From assembly GCA_030280995.1 (NCBI GenBank), contig JASXTE010000009.1, positions 32,270,001-32,334,000 of the forward strand: a DNA stretch of 64,000 bases. Direction: 5' to 3'. Position 1 is the first letter of the stretch. Every line of letters starts with the position of its first letter. The translations under genes were made by a program, and so were the position numbers. Source of the DNA: Hemileia vastatrix (Eukaryota > Basidiomycota > Pucciniomycetes > Pucciniales > Zaghouaniaceae). The notes under the pieces are model-generated. The model was not told the origin of the DNA, searched no databases, and worked only from the letters and a program-made list of their open reading frames with translations. This document shows, in pieces, positions 22,930 through 36,226 of this stretch.

Positions 22930-22973
22930 AGTGGGGATTTGTAAGTGCAGATTTGCCATAACTGACACCCCCT
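22930..22973. repeat. Harbinger right terminal inverted repeat
   Basis: It ends CATAACTGACACCCCCT, the inverse of the left end at 3245. It is followed by ATT, which also precedes the left end. Confidence 0.75.
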
Positions 22974-23499
22974 ATTTTGTCATCAGCTGGATGAACTGTT
23001 CCAAAGTGACAAATTATAAAAATCACATCTTTTCTATGAACCACTGTACAAAAATATTATTCAGAAAGAATAAGAAAATAAAAAAAAACAAGAAACAACA
23101 AGTAAACAACAAGAAAACAACAAGAAAACAATAGTATAAAATTTGACATGTGTAATAAGAAAGGACACTATAGCAATTTAAGACCTAACAAGAAAATTCA
23201 ATATATACAAGCAGAATACATAGAACAAAGTGAAGAATTGGAAATAAGGTACCATTGTAAAAATGTGGAATAATCAGAAGATGAAAACGAAGAATACACA
23301 TTAAAAATAGTGAAGGAAGAATTAAAAATTAATAAAAAAGAAAATAAAGAAGAAGAAGTAAACATAGATTTATCAAAAAATAATATCATAGTAATAAAAT
23401 TAAATGAGAATGTGAGCTATCGAGGCAGTATACCAGAAATAAAATATGTATATATAAATGGATACCTAGTAAATATATGCATTGATTCTGAAGAAGAAT
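22974..23499 (+). pseudogene. Element H, gag C-terminus and protease start
   Basis: Coding-like sequence resumes after the Harbinger end. A basic Lys-rich stretch precedes MCNKKGHYSNLRPN (about 23145-23185), a zinc knuckle that keeps one Cys and the Gly-His but has lost two cysteines. A 64-codon frame (23310-23504) follows and ends with YVYINGYLVNICIDSEEEL, which looks like a retropepsin N-terminus (DSG replaced by DSE). Element D begins at 23500 and cuts it. It is read as the right-hand part of the retroelement broken at 3244. Confidence 0.5.
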
Positions 23500-24350
23500 T
23501 GTAGAAAATCCTATAGTGCTAGCTATAGGCCTTGACCAAGAGAGTTTGATAAAAACTGAAGAGAAAGTCCCCTGTCCCTTTAGAAAAACAAAGTGAGATT
23601 TACCTGCTAAAGTAAATTGAGTCTTGTTTGCTAAAACCCCTTTCCAAAAAACTTGACTTCTTGATGAGCCAAGAAAGTAGTCACCAGACAGACTACCAGG
23701 CCAAAGAACTGAAATGTAGACCAATGACCACACAAGAGAAAGAAATGATACTTGATGTCCGTTACAAAGCCACACCAGAGACAGCAATAATACTTCATAT
23801 AGCTTGAAAGACTATACCAGAGAAAACAGTGACTAGAGTTGAGGTCAAGTAAAAACTAACCCTTTTAAAACCTTGCCAAAAGATGCCACAAGAACACAAA
23901 AGAGTGAAGCACAGAGATTCCAGATATACCAGATGGTTGATGATAAACTAGAATGTCTTTAAACTTGCTTAGCTATCTCACAAATAGACAACCCTGACCT
24001 CCTCTCACCCTTCTACATGCATAAAAATGCCTCTAGAGGCTTCCACGCACACAGGCAGGCAGCTGCTTTTAGGCCCTTAATTGCCCAAAACACCCTCTAA
24101 AACAACAAAAAAAACATTACTTACACATAGAAACAAGCTAATAAAACATAAAACATACCAAAATGATGAGAAAAGAAAGGAAATTAATCTGAGACATAAT
24201 AAAAGACCCTAGCTTAAGCCTAAAAACACAACTAAACATCTAAAAACTCACAAAACACCAATAATAAACACTGTAACCACAACTATACCCTACATACCAA
24301 ATACCTCCAATTGCACACTCCAAATGCCTACCCAGCTTTAGAACACCACA
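23500..24350 (-). repeat. 3' LTR of element D
   Basis: It starts TGTAGAAAATCCTATAG and ends CACCACA. The inner edge keeps a decayed polypurine tract (minus strand GGAGTGGGAA). It resembles the LTRs of A but is about 240 bp shorter. Confidence 0.88.
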
Positions 24351-24436
24351 TTCCCACTCCAAAAAAAAATTTCCCCATTCTTCATCCACTAAAAAACATG
24401 TTCAAACACCTCTAAAGACCTACCTCTGACCTGGGC

Positions 24437-25037
24437 CCTTGCCAGTACTTCATTGACAGCAACCTCATCTGTGCAATGACTGGAACTCTTCAAATCTACA
24501 GGACTTCTTGTGATTCCTTCCACTCTAAAAAGAATCAATGCCACAGAAATGGCCCATTATCCTCCTCTTCAACTTCTTCCTACATTCAGTCTGGCTCATC
24601 CTCTTCTACCAGAAAATCCAGACCCTCCATCATCATTCCAAGAATAATAAAAAACTTCATTAATCCAGAAGAAAACCTGTAACTCCAACAGCCTCTTCTT
24701 CCTCTCATCACCCTTATTCACCAGAAGGTAAGATTCCATCACTCCATACCAAACTAGGCTGACCATTTTCTTCAGCCTCTCCTCCCTCAGTCATTGATGA
24801 TGATGAAAATTTAGGGACCATTTAAACACCACCCCAGATCCAATACTTCTTGTCAAAAAAAATTCCAACATAACACCCAAAAAAAGAAAAAACTCCTCCT
24901 TTCTTACTTTTAATCAACTTCTGCCAGGGACCAACAAGAAATTGATAAGATAAGTGATCTCATCTAACAATTCAAGGCCAATTCAGAATATTTTTCCACT
25001 TCTCTTGATACCCTCCTGAAATTCCACTTTTTTTTGA
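24437..25037 (+). pseudogene. Antisense zinc-cluster gene 1 of element D
   Basis: The homolog of 4460-5068. Here the start codon is lost (CTGGGC in place of ATGAAT). The cluster reads PCQYFIDSNLIC...SCDSFHSKKNQC, so it keeps the first and third cysteines that A has lost and loses others. Comparing A and D gives the six-cysteine pattern. The frame is then broken by a stop at 24682 and several shifts. The C-terminal region is recognisable up to a TGA near 25037. Confidence 0.6.
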
Positions 25038-25099
25038 GTTTTATTTAGAAAAGTGAATATGACCATGCACTCTATAGGATTTAGATACCAAACAACCCT

Positions 25100-25542
25100 C
25101 AGCTTAAAGTCTTGGGGGACTATCTTAATTTTATAGTCTTGGGAGACTAAAAAAGCCCTCAGTTTATAGTCTTTATGAGCTCAAAAATCTAAATCATAGA
25201 CCCAGAATCAGAGTTAAGTCACATTAAGACACAGAGAAAAGAACTAACATTCTGTGGTAATTGTGAATAGAGCTTCCAGCCCATCAATCATCCCAAACTT
25301 GCTTTTTCTAAATTCAGAGGCTCCCCCCATGGATTCCCTCTGCCATTCTTCAAAACCAACACCTAAAACAACACCAATTCCTCAGTTTATAGTCATGGGG
25401 GGTCTGTAAAACCAATTTTAATTTTAAGTTCTTGAGGGACTAAAGAATTCTCAGTTTATAGTCTTGGGGGACTGTAGAGGCAGATTTCAGTTTAAATTCT
25501 TGATGGAATGATTCATATTTCAGCTTAAAGTCTTGAGGGACT
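25100..25542. repeat. Array of eight 22-bp hairpin motifs (D)
   Basis: Copies run from CAGCTTAAAGTCTTGGGGGACT (25100) to CAGCTTAAAGTCTTGAGGGACT (25521), with the same count and position as in A. A decayed GGGGTAATTG-type hairpin lies inside at about 25253-25294. Confidence 0.8.
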
Positions 25543-25668
25543 AATGCATATTCACCCACATTCCACTTGCTAAAATTCAACATCCACTTCATCTCCTACC
25601 CATCACTGATAATAAAAAAAACTTATTCATATCTCTTTCTCTTTATCATTTCTATTCCACCACAGAAC

Positions 25669-26497
25669 ATGTCAAACTTGGAATCCCTTTCTTTTGACCC
25701 TTCCATTACTTGCTTCCCTGCTCTCAAAGACTATTCTTGCAAACAGTGCATTCACATGTGCAAACCCTGCACCTTCACTCCTCCAAATCCAGAGGCCAAA
25801 ATTTACAACAGGTATTGTGACTCTTTCAATTCAAAGAAGAAAATATATGACAGAGATGCCAATTACCCTATAACTCAAGCTTCAACTTCTCATATATACA
25901 TATCCAGATCCCCAGAACTAACTCCTGCTTCTTCCTCTTTGTCTTCAGTTCCTTCAAGAAGATCTAGGAGATCTGTCCCCAGAACTCTCTCTAAACAGCC
26001 ATCTTTAACTTCCCAAGAATCTGCTTTTATCTCTTTGAATTGAGCTCCTAGGCTGCTAGAACATATCCAGGCAGCCCGCCTGCCTTTCTGGAAAGAAAAA
26101 ATTAGGCTCAAAACATTCAAAAACCACCAGAAAACAAAAATAATTCCACAAAAATTAACAATAATTCTGAACAAGAAACTCCTTGCTCTCTCAGAGAAAT
26201 GCAAAAAAAATTTTTAAGGCCCAACAACACAAAAAATTCCCAAACTTCAAGAAGACCTTCCAAAGATCCCCAAAAATAAATCAGAGCTCTCAAAACTGCT
26301 CAACACCTAAAATCACCTTCTCTATCCAGGAGAAGAAACTACACCTCTCCTCTGCATTCCAAATACTCCTCTGAGAGTTCCTTCTCTTCAAGTAATTCAT
26401 CCAGAAGAGAAACATCAGCCCCCAGATCACTGTAACCTTCCCCATTCTACCACAATATTGGTTCTCTGGAATCAGTGAGCAATCAAACTGAGAAGGG
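25669..26497 (+). pseudogene. Antisense zinc-cluster gene 2 of element D, left part
   Basis: ATG at 25669 (MSNLESLSFD). The first half of the cluster is intact (SCKQCIHMCKPC). The second half is damaged (CDSFNSKKKIYD, two cysteines lost). The frame stops at 26041, and coding-like Ser/Pro-rich text continues with shifts to 26497. There element C begins after the target GTAAC. The remainder is at 35341-36045. Confidence 0.7.
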
Positions 26498-26502
26498 TAA
26501 CT

Positions 26503-27678
26503 GTCAGTATAGTCTAGTATATAAGTATGATATAATAGTGTTTATTTATGGTCCTACTACTTATTGATAAATGATTTAGTGATTAAACCTCAGTGGAAGA
26601 CTAATAAAATAGTTATACTCAAATAAAACTCACAATACTTGGATTTAAATGCGTGCTAGTGGTGGAAAATAGATGTATAAAATATAGTTATAGCTTAAAT
26701 AAAGATAATATCAATTTATAATGGCTTTATAATATATTCCTGAATGCTAATAATTGTATTGTAGTGTTTTTTTGAGTTGTAGTAATTGAATGATGATAAA
26801 TAACCGTCAAAATCCCTCCTTACTTATACCCAAATCCACTGGAGTGCACAGACCTTCAATCCAGATGATGTCACTGCTATCCCCGGCAATTACAGCACTG
26901 TGAGTCCCCAACACCTCCCCATGGCGTCTACTTCAAGAAGATTCAACACCCAGACCTCCAGTAAGGACCCTCCATCACTATTAATGATACCACAGATCTA
27001 TACCACAAATAGAAAATCCAGATAAAAGCGGATACCATAAAGAAACAGGTAAAATAAATAATCAAAAAGAGATTTAATGAAACCAAAAGAAAATAAAAGA
27101 AACAAATTAAATGTCCAAGCCCCCAATAACATCCCCAAGAGTCCACATTAACCCAGAAATGTCCTTCCAACCCATAAATCCGTGAATAACCATCCAAGGA
27201 AGTAATTTTAGTTGTCCAAACTGGGTGTATGCGCCTGATATAGGCGTCTATGCTTCTGTAGGGGTTGTGAGTCCACTTATTTCGTCCATATGACCTAAAA
27301 TAAGCAGAAAAACAAAGGTTATAGGCTATTAAGGGGCTAAAACCCACTTATATACCTAAATATACATAATATACTGCATATTTCACTGAATATGAGATTT
27401 ATGTATACATATAAGCTTATGTATGTCAATAATTACTTCATATAACTTAAGATAAGTATATTATGACTCCATTAACACCTTAATAAGTATTATAAGGCTA
27501 TGGATAAGCTATTTAAACTACTATAAGTTATATAATAGAATAATAATTATATATATATATAATATAATAATATATATTATTATTTTAACCTTATTTTTAA
27601 GATATAAGCTTAATTTACTTAAGTTTATCTTATTTTAAGCATAAGAAATACTCAGTCCTAGGGATATCTAGGCTGACA
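26503..27678 (-). repeat. 3' LTR of element C
   Basis: TG...CA ends. The adjoining inner bases (27679-27691) read GGGGGTGAGGGAG on the minus strand, a good polypurine tract. An open frame at 26943-27347 inside the LTR has a copy in the other LTR and is not a gene. Confidence 0.92.
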
Positions 27679-27800
27679 CTCCCTCACCCCCAAAAAAAAA
27701 AACAAAAAAAATGTTAAGACATTTTAATTAAAAGTAAGGAGTGAAATAAACAATAAATAAATAAAATAATTTTTATAATACATATACTGAATAAACAGTA

Positions 27801-30800
27801 TTATTTAGATTTAAATTTTTTCAAGAGATTTTTAAGATCAGAGATTTCATTTTCTAGAATCCACTGGTCATATTCACTTGATTTATTTTTAAATCTTAAT
27901 AGATACTCAACTCCCTTTTCTTTAGTAAGGTGTCTCTTTTTAAGTATCTTTTCAATTTCTGCTTTTTCAACTATTTCTTCAGGTTGCTGTTTATGCCTTC
28001 CTGAACTTCTTGGAAATAGAGAAGTATCATTAAAATGGTATGGTTTTATAAGAGAAATATGAAATACTGGATGTTTTCTATCATATGGTGCATATAGAAT
28101 AACCTCAACAGCATTATTACCAACCAACTTTTTAACTACAAATGGTCCAATAAATGGATCCTTCAATTTAACATTACCATTTAAATTGAAATGTAGTGTT
28201 GAGATAAGGACTTCATAGCCCTCTTTGAACATTTTTTCTTTATGGGCTTTATCCCATCTTTTCTTTTCATACTCAAACGCCTTATTTATACATTCTTGAG
28301 CATGTTTTCTGCATAATTCCTGCATCTGAAGAAAAGATTTAGTTCCTGGATGGATATCCAATCTAGGTAACTTATTAAGAGTTTTAGTAGGGGTATTAGG
28401 TACATAACCCAACCATAACTCAAATGGCTTCTTGCCAGTGACAGAATGTACTGTACTATTGTATGCGAATTCAAAACCTGGGATAAGGGTTACCCAATCA
28501 TGCGTGAATTTGTCATTATCTTTAAAATTAAGACCAAAAGCACAGTATCTTCTTATCATATCTTATAAAGTTTGTATCATTCTTTCTGTTAGCCCATCAT
28601 TTTGTGGATGGTGTGCTGTAGAAAGTTTCAATTGACACCCTGAAACATCCATAAGTGATGTCCAGAACTCAGAAGTAAATTTAGGATCTCTGTCAGAAAC
28701 TACTGCTTTGGGGAAACCTGCTATATTTAACATTTGTGTCCACCATAAAAAAGCTAAGTCCTTTGCAGAAACCTCTTTGTGGGTAGGAATAAATTTACAC
28801 ATCTTTGTAAATCTATCTACAATTACCCAGCAGGAATTATAACTCATATGCCCTGCTATTGGAAAACCTGTTATAAAGTCCATGTTAATGATTTCCCATG
28901 GAGCTTTTGGTTGCTCAATTTGTTGTAATAAACCAGTTCTTTTGCCTGTTAATCTTTTAGATTTTTGACAAGAATCACATGTTTCAACATATTTCTGAAC
29001 ATCCTCAGACATGTTAATACACCAAGCTGTGTTTTTTACTCTGGTTAATGTTTTATGGTAGTCAAAATGACCTTATAATATATCATCATGACATATACTT
29101 AACATTAACTCCTTCATTGAAGGGGGAATCACAATTACATTACTTAATTTTTTCCTGTCATATATAAAACCATCCTCAATGGAAAATTTTCCTTTTTCTA
29201 ATGCCTCTTTATACTTATTTGGTAATGTTTTTATTAAAACATTCATTGAAGCATTAGATGGATCATTTAATATTGTAGTGAGTTTACTCAAGTCAGGATC
29301 TGAATTATAATTATCGAGAATTGATTGCATAAATTCATCCTCAAGATCTACAATATAAATGCCATAAATGTTAATAATCTCTGACTCAGGAACATAAGCA
29401 GGATTATCATCATTATTAGGCAGAGGTACTCTAGATAACAGATCTACATTAGAGTGCAAGGTTCCTGCTCTATGTGTAATAGTCATCCGTCCTCTGTATT
29501 CTTGTACAGCTAATTGCCATCTAAACATGTGTCTATTAGGAGTTTTCATGTTTAAGAGTGACTTAACTGCACTACAGTCAGTTATTAACTCAAATTTTTG
29601 GTCTTCAAGGTAATAATGTAGCTTCTCAAGATCCCATACTACTGCCAAACATTCAAGTTGAGTAGCACCATATTTTAATTCACCACTTCTCAGAGTACGT
29701 GAAATATAGCAGATTACTACTTCTGACATTTTTCCTTCAATAAGTTGTTTTTGAGGCAAAGCAGCACCCAGACAAATAGAACTTGCATCTGTATATAATA
29801 CAAAAGGTAATTGAAAATCTGGTAATCCCAAGATAGGAGCTGTCATTAAACATTCTTTCAACTTATCAAAAGCCTGCTGTCTTTCATTATTCCAAATGAA
29901 AGCTTCTGAATTCTTTATCAATGTGGTCAATGGTGCAGAAATTGATTGGTAGTTTTTTATATATTGTCTATAATAACCACACATTCCAAGAAAAGATTGT
30001 ACATCCTTTACATTTTGAGGAATTCCAATATTCTTTATTGCAGCCACCTTATTTTGGTCTACACATATTTGTAAGCCAGATACAATATGACCAAGCACTT
30101 TTAAAGATTCAAACCCAAATTTACATTTTTTCAATGCAAGGGTCATTTTTATTTCATCCATTTTTTGAAATACTTTCCTTAAATGGATTAAGTGTTCATC
30201 ATAAGTTTTAGAGAACACTATGATGTCATCAATGTATACCATTAACCATCCCTCAATCATTTCAATATGGAATGTTATATCCATTAACTTCTGAAATACT
30301 GATGGAGCATTTTTTGGTCCAAATGGCATTCTGACATACTTATAAATTCCCATGTGTGTTGTTATCAAAAAAAAGCTCTGTGAATTCTTCTCAACAGGAA
30401 TTTGATGGTACCCTTTATTTCCATCTAGGCAACTTATATATTTAGCAACTTTAAGGGTAGCATGTATAGAGGCAATCCTTGGCAAGGGATAAATATCATC
30501 TACTGTAAATGTATTTAATGATCTATAATCACCGCACAGTCTTGCTTTATCTTGTTCATAAGAAATTAGCACTGGTGATATTACACAATATTTTTGTGTA
30601 GTTTCGACCTTCTCAAGAATGTTCATATTCAATAACATCTTAATATTATCCTCTATGTCTTTCCTCTTCATTGTTGATGCAGGGTATGGTTTCTTTTTAA
30701 GACTAGCAGGAATATTATCCATATCACAGGTTAAACTAATCTTCATTTCATGATTTTTTACAAGGCTAAGTTCATTTGTACCATGTGCAAAAGCCATTGG

Positions 30801-31475
30801 AAATGCTTTAATTAATTCCAAAATATTATTTTTCTCAGCTTTACTTATCTGAGTGCCAAATAATGCTTTTGAAATTTCTGTTTCCAGAAGTTCCATCTCA
30901 TTGGATTCTCTTCCTTTACACGGGGAATTTGTTACTGACCCAATGTGTAAGACTGTGTTAAAAGAATTTATTTTAAATTTCCTTTTACCATTCATGCCAA
31001 TTGTAAAATTGTTATTAGCAGGGTCTAATTTTACACCAAATTTAGTCAGAATATCATTTCCAATGATAAAACAGTTACTACTGTTAGTATTATCCATTAC
31101 TACAAAGTCACAAGTTACCCTTACATAACCATGTTGATTTTTAAAGAAAACAGCATCTTTGTATTTACCAATGGGGTGTAGAACTGATCCAAAACCTCTC
31201 CAATTTTTACTTTGAAGTGGTTCAAGCTTAGACTTATATTCACCATCAATTTTCTGTAATGTATTAGTGGAAACAACAGAACCAGCAGCTCCTGTGTCCA
31301 GTACTATATTAAAATTTTCACCAGAAATGATAGCTGGAACCGTGATAGGTGTCATTCTAAAGTTATCAGCTTGTATATCCTTAATGATTTCAGCATCCTC
31401 AAAATTCATTAAAGATTCATTTGAGTCCATATTTAATATTGGATTTTCAAAGATGGACAAATCATCTTCCAACAT
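27801..31475 (-). pseudogene. Pol of element C (protease-RT-RNase H-integrase)
   Basis: One frame from about 31475 to 27801 is broken only by TAA at about 29073 and 28563. Protease: IVLDTGAAGSVVS. RT: CGDYRSLNTFTVDDIYPLPR, then the catalytic MVYIDDIIVFS. RNase H: FVLYTDASSICLGAAL. Integrase: CDSCQKSK, NMDFITG, VSDRDPKF and PQNDGLTERM supply the catalytic D, D and E, followed by a GPF-type segment (IGPFVVKKLVG). The C-terminus (EIEKILKKRHLTKEKG, YLLRFKN, then YDQWI) looks like a divergent chromodomain. Gag ends in the same frame with an in-frame TAA (31497) before pol. Confidence 0.9.
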
Positions 31476-31496
31476 ACAGACCTCCTTTTCATCACT

Positions 31497-33667
31497 TTAT
31501 GAGATATGGCTGTCATAATCACTTGATTCTTTACTTTTTTCAGTTTCAGTTTCAGATTCACGTTGATTCTCAACAATATTTATGTTTTTCTCACATTTGT
31601 GACCTTTTATCCAAGGTTTGTTACACTTATAACAAGTATTTGTTTCATACTTTTTAGGTACTACAGGTGCAGTAGGTTTTTTCTGCTTCTCCTGAAGTGT
31701 TTTTGAATTCTGAATTTTTACAGTTTCAACATTTTGTTTATAAGTGGAATACCTTGATTCATAATTATGGTTTAATAATATTTCATTGCAAATATTAATA
31801 AAATCAGAATATTCAGTAACATTTAATGTTCTAGCTACAACAATATCTCTGACAGATATAGGTAATTTATATATTATCTTATCTTTCCATAATCTAAAAT
31901 CCATATGATGCTTAATGGCTTTTAATATTTTATTTAAATTCATTAAAAATACCATAGGTTTTTCACCATTCAACGGATTATACATAGTCCTCTCATAAAG
32001 TCTCTTCTGAGTAAGCCTGAATTTAGAACCTCCAAATTGTTTTTCAATAAGTTGTTTCAATTCAGCCCAAGAGTAATCTTTACCCTCACTCAAGACAGCT
32101 TCAAACCATAATAAAGCAACATCCTTAAATAAAGAAATTAATTTTGATGTTATTTCTTCATCTGGTTACTTATATGAGAATTTCAAGTTGTCAATTCTTT
32201 GAATAAAATGTTGCCAATCAGAGCTGGCTACCCCATCATAAGTTGGGTACTGATCCATCTTAGGCCAGTTTTTCTGATTGGATTTTATCTCACTAATCTT
32301 AGGTAAATTCAACAACTTATTCACTGTTGATAAATGGTCTTGTAATTCCTCCTGCACCAATTTGTGACTTACATTTTCAGATTTGACACTACCACCAGAT
32401 GGTTTTAATTGTGGTGGTACAGGGAAGGAATGAGATTCACTTTTGCCAATGAAAGGATTATTATTATATTGATTATACTTATGATTATCCTGGTTCATTA
32501 GTAGATTGGCAGTTTCAATCTCAACTTTAGTTAATCTTTGTAGCAACTCAGAGACACTTTGATTTTTCTGGGCAAAAGATAACTTTGTTCTTGATTCAGT
32601 TTTCAATAAGTGTGTTTCATATAATTTTTCTAACTCACAGAATTTTTTTGAAAGTTCATTATATTTATTACTTAATGAATCATATTTAAGAGTTAGAGAC
32701 AAATTTTCTTTCTCTAATTCTTTGTTATGTGTTGATAATTGAGAAATGTTTAATTTCAAGGATGAAATTGTATCACTAGTGAGCTTAACTTTCTGTTCCT
32801 CACAATCAGTCATTCTATTCCACAATCCTGAAACCATTCTATTGACAGTTGGATTATTGTTAAAATATTTCATGTCTTCCTTTTCAATTCCCTCACTCTC
32901 CTGTGAACTTCTCATCTCACTAGTAGGTGGTTGCAACTGAGGGTTAACTGTATTATCATTATAAATAGTACTGTTATTGTGGAAAAAAGACAAGTCAGGT
33001 GTATCTACTCTAAAACCTAAATTTCTTAAATCCTCCTCTATTTTTTGCACAGATTTAACATCAATAGAATTAACTATATTGTAATCATCATTATTGTGTT
33101 CAATCTGAGAGGGTAATCTACTTACCATGGGATAGATTCCAGTCCTGATTTTTGGCGCTTTTTTCCTTTGTAAGGGTGAGCTGAGGAAGTCAGATGAGGT
33201 GGTGGATCCCTGTTGCAATTGTGGCTGGTCCACTGTTGGTGAAACCAGTCCCATTTCCATTTGTCTACAAGGCATTTCTCCTGGGAGTGAGTTGACCCGC
33301 CTTGGGTAGGGGGTTGCTGATTTGGCTGACTGGGCTGTCCTCCCTTTAACTCTGCCTATGCCTGATTCATCTTCTTAAACCCTACCTTGCAATTGTTTTG
33401 CAATTGCTCTACCTCTTTGAACATGAGTGATTTGGATTCTTCCAACTTCAGAACCTGTTTGGCCAGGTGGGACAGTTGATCCTGAAGAGGAGGAGACGTC
33501 TTTTTTATAGTTATTTTTTTAAGAGGGCGTCCTTTTCCTCTATACTCATGCTTTCTGCCTGGGGGTATTGTTGACCCTCCATGGTGATGTCCTGGAAAGT
33601 TTTTGTTAGCTTTAGACCTGGTATTATAAGCAGGCTTTTCAATTACACTGTCCTGGGGAGCACTCAT
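31497..33667 (-). pseudogene. Gag of element C, broken
   Basis: ATG at 33667 (MSAPQDSVIEKPAYNTRSK) begins a short basic N-terminus. A stop or frameshift at about 33356 separates it from a second part (33275-32166) with a clear coiled coil (about 32560-32770, heptads around HNKELEKENLSLTLKYDSL). After a TAA at 32166 comes the capsid-like part MSEGKDYSWAELKQLIEKQF, then a CYKC...KGHKC zinc-knuckle variant (about 31590-31640). Confidence 0.8.
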
Positions 33668-34158
33668 ATTGTTAAGAATGACAATATTTTACGTCTACAA
33701 AAGGAAAAACTCTATGGAATCAGTAGACAAAAGATATTAGCAATGATATTACTAATAAAAAAGCAATGGAGCTTACCCTGAATTTATATCTTTATTTATT
33801 TAAATAAATTATAAGAAAAATTCAAAAAAATCTGTTAAAAATATAATAATAAGTTTAACTAGACTTTTATAAGGGTGAATAAGTAGCTTACCAATTTAAT
33901 TGGGTGTTATATTGGTGTCCAAATACCAAGTGAAATTGGGTTTATATTGGGTACAGTTACTGCTGTAAATACCTAATTTTTATGATAAAAAATTAGTACA
34001 ATTATTTTAAGGGTTCTTTTCAGAAATCACTGAGGTTTTATGACCCATTAATGTGCAGCAGACCCAAATATTTGGTTATTTTGAGCTGTACTAAGGTAAA
34101 AATCATGTCCCAAGGCTTATACTAAATAATAAGTAAAATATAAGGAAAGACCCTCAAT

Positions 34159-35335
34159 TTTCAGTATAGTCTAGTATATAAGTATGATATAATAGTGTTT
34201 ATTTATGGTCCTACTACTTATTGATAAATGATTTAGTGATTAAACCTCAGGGGAAGACTAATAAAATAGTTATACTCAAATAAAACTCACAATACTTGGA
34301 TTTAAATGCATGCTAGTGGTGGAAAATAGATGTATAAAATATAGTTATAGCTTATATAAAGATAATATCAATTTATAATGGCTTTATAATATATTCCGGA
34401 ATTCTAATAATTGTATTGTAGTGTTTGTTTGAGTTGTAGTAATTGAATGATGATAAATAACCGTCAAAATCCCTCCTTACTTATACCCAAATCCACTGGA
34501 GTGCACAGACCTTCAATCCAGATGATGTCACTGCTATCCCCGGCAATTACAGCACTGTGAAGGCCCATCACCTCCCCATGGAGTCCACTTCAAGCAGATT
34601 CAACACCCAGACCTCTAGTAAGGATCCTCCATCACTATTAATGATACCACAGATCTATACCACAAATAGAAAATCCAGATAAAAGCAGATACCATAAAGA
34701 AACATGTAAAATAAATAATCAAAAAGAGATTTAATGAAACCAAAAGCATATAAAAGAAACAAATAAAATGTCCAAGCCCCCAATAACATCCCCAAGCATC
34801 CATATTAACCCAGAAATGTCCTTCCAACCCATAAATCCGTGAATAACCATCCAAGGAAGTAATTTAAGTTGTCCAAACTGAGTGTATGCGCCTGATATAG
34901 GTGTCTATGCTTCTGTAGGAATTGTGAGTCCACTTATTTCGTCCATATGACCTAAAGTAAGCAGAAAAACAAAGGTCATAGGCTATTAAGGGGCTAAAAC
35001 CCACTTATATACCTAAATATACATAATATACTGCATATTTCACTGAATATGAGATTTATGTATACATATAAGCTTATGTATGTCAATAATTACTTCATAT
35101 AACTTAAGATAAGTATATTATGACTCCATTAACACCTTAATAAGTATTATAAGGCTATGGATAAGCTATTTAAACTACTATAAGTTATATAATAGAATAA
35201 TAATTATATATATATATAATATAATATTATATATTATTATTTTAACCTTATTTTTAAGATATAAGCTTAATTTACTTAAGGTTATCTTATCTTAAGCATA
35301 AGAAATACTCAGTCCTAGGGATATCTAGGCTGAAA
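34159..35335 (-). repeat. 5' LTR of element C
   Basis: The near-identical partner of 26503-27678; both terminal hexamers have one change (TTTCAG and CTGAAA). I could not recognise a TGG-type primer-binding site beside it. Confidence 0.92.
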
Positions 35336-35340
35336 GTAAC

Positions 35341-36045
35341 AATAAGAAAAACAATTCTCCTTTTCTAGCTAGGCCCCAGGAAGAGTCCCAACCTAGTTCA
35401 CCTTCTCAGAAATCAATGGAAGAAAACTAAGACAACCCATATTTATCTCTGGCTGATCCTTCCACAAAAAATCTTTCCAAAACTTCAGAAGTCCAAATTC
35501 CTATGGGATATAATTTTGAAGAACTTCCTATCTTTAAGTACCCTAATTTTACAACCGATTTAATCAACAAAAATGCAACTTATGAACAAAAATTTTCTAT
35601 TTTAGATGGCACCCCTTCTCCAGAAACTACTATTGGAGTTAACCAAGCTTTTGAAACTACATTAACTCTAGATTATGAGGATATGAAATAGAAATTTAGC
35701 ATAATGTGTTCCAACATTCTAAAGGCCTTTTCTCTTCATGGACCATTGAATGAGTTTGAAAGGAGCATGAGAAAGCAACTTCTGGATGACCAATGAAAGA
35801 TGTCAAGTATAATTAAGCACACCTTTTAACATTCCATCCCAGCCTCTTCTGCTTTTTGAAAAGACTACCTTCCAACATGGTTCCAGACCATTAAAACCCA
35901 TGCCATCTTTCCAGCAGAATGCACTTTAAAGAACACAGTGCATCTTCTAGCCCCAACAAAAAACAAAAGTGTCAACACAATCCAAACCAACCTGCAGAAG
36001 TTCTTCTTCAAGAAATTAAATTATTGAAAACAGAAAATAAATTAA
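35341..36045 (+). pseudogene. Antisense zinc-cluster gene 2 of element D, right part
   Basis: It continues 25669-26497 after the 8.8-kb insertion. SLADPSTKNLSKTSEVQIP-like sequence leads to the old intron (about 35534-35608). Its donor is mutated from GTAAGT to TTAAGT, and the acceptor TTTTAG is kept. Exon 2 has TLTLDYEDMK followed by a TAG and a decayed helix matching A exon 2. Confidence 0.65.
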
Positions 36046-36226
36046 ATTAATAAATAAAAAAAACAAATAATAATTGGCAATTCAATTTTTTTTTACTAAT
36101 TACTACCTATAAATACTAACATACTAAAAAAAACTTGAAAAGAATTAAAATGCCTAAAAAAATGAGAGCAGAGAAAATAAAATGAAATGAATTATAATAT
36201 AATAAAAAATAATAATAATTTAAATT

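Larger units (their letters stand above)
3245..22973. mobile_element. PIF/Harbinger DNA transposon, interrupted by element A
   Basis: The left end (3245, AGGGGGTTTCAGTTCTGGC) and the right end (22973, reverse complement AGGGGGTGTCAGTTATGGC) form terminal inverted repeats that continue as CAAATCYGC. Flanking ATT triplets (3242-3244 and 22974-22976) fit a 3-bp target duplication; a TA-centred reading is also possible. Inside are a SANT/Myb-like accessory gene (+), an oxygenase pseudogene (-), a C/G-rich inverted structure and a DDE transposase (-). A 13-kb LTR retrotransposon (3289-16278) sits in the left terminal region. Without it the element would be about 6.7 kb. A second, internal TIR-like copy of GGGTGTCAGTTATG lies at 16338-16351. 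Confidence 0.75.
26503..35335 (-). mobile_element. LTR retrotransposon C (Ty3/Gypsy), nested in D
   Basis: LTRs of about 1176 bp (26503-27678 and 34159-35335) with TGTCAG...CTGACA ends, flanked by a perfect 5-bp duplication GTAAC (26498-26502 and 35336-35340). Gag-protease-RT-RNase H-integrase lies on the minus strand. There is no antisense gene: only about 120 bp separate pol from the 3' LTR. The LTRs are nearly identical by eye, so the insertion is fairly recent, yet pol and gag contain a few stops. Confidence 0.93.

Noticed and set aside
26943..27347. 134-codon hydrophobic minus-strand frame
   Set aside because: It lies inside the LTR of C and is mirrored by a shorter frame in the other LTR (34615-34854); no conserved domain.
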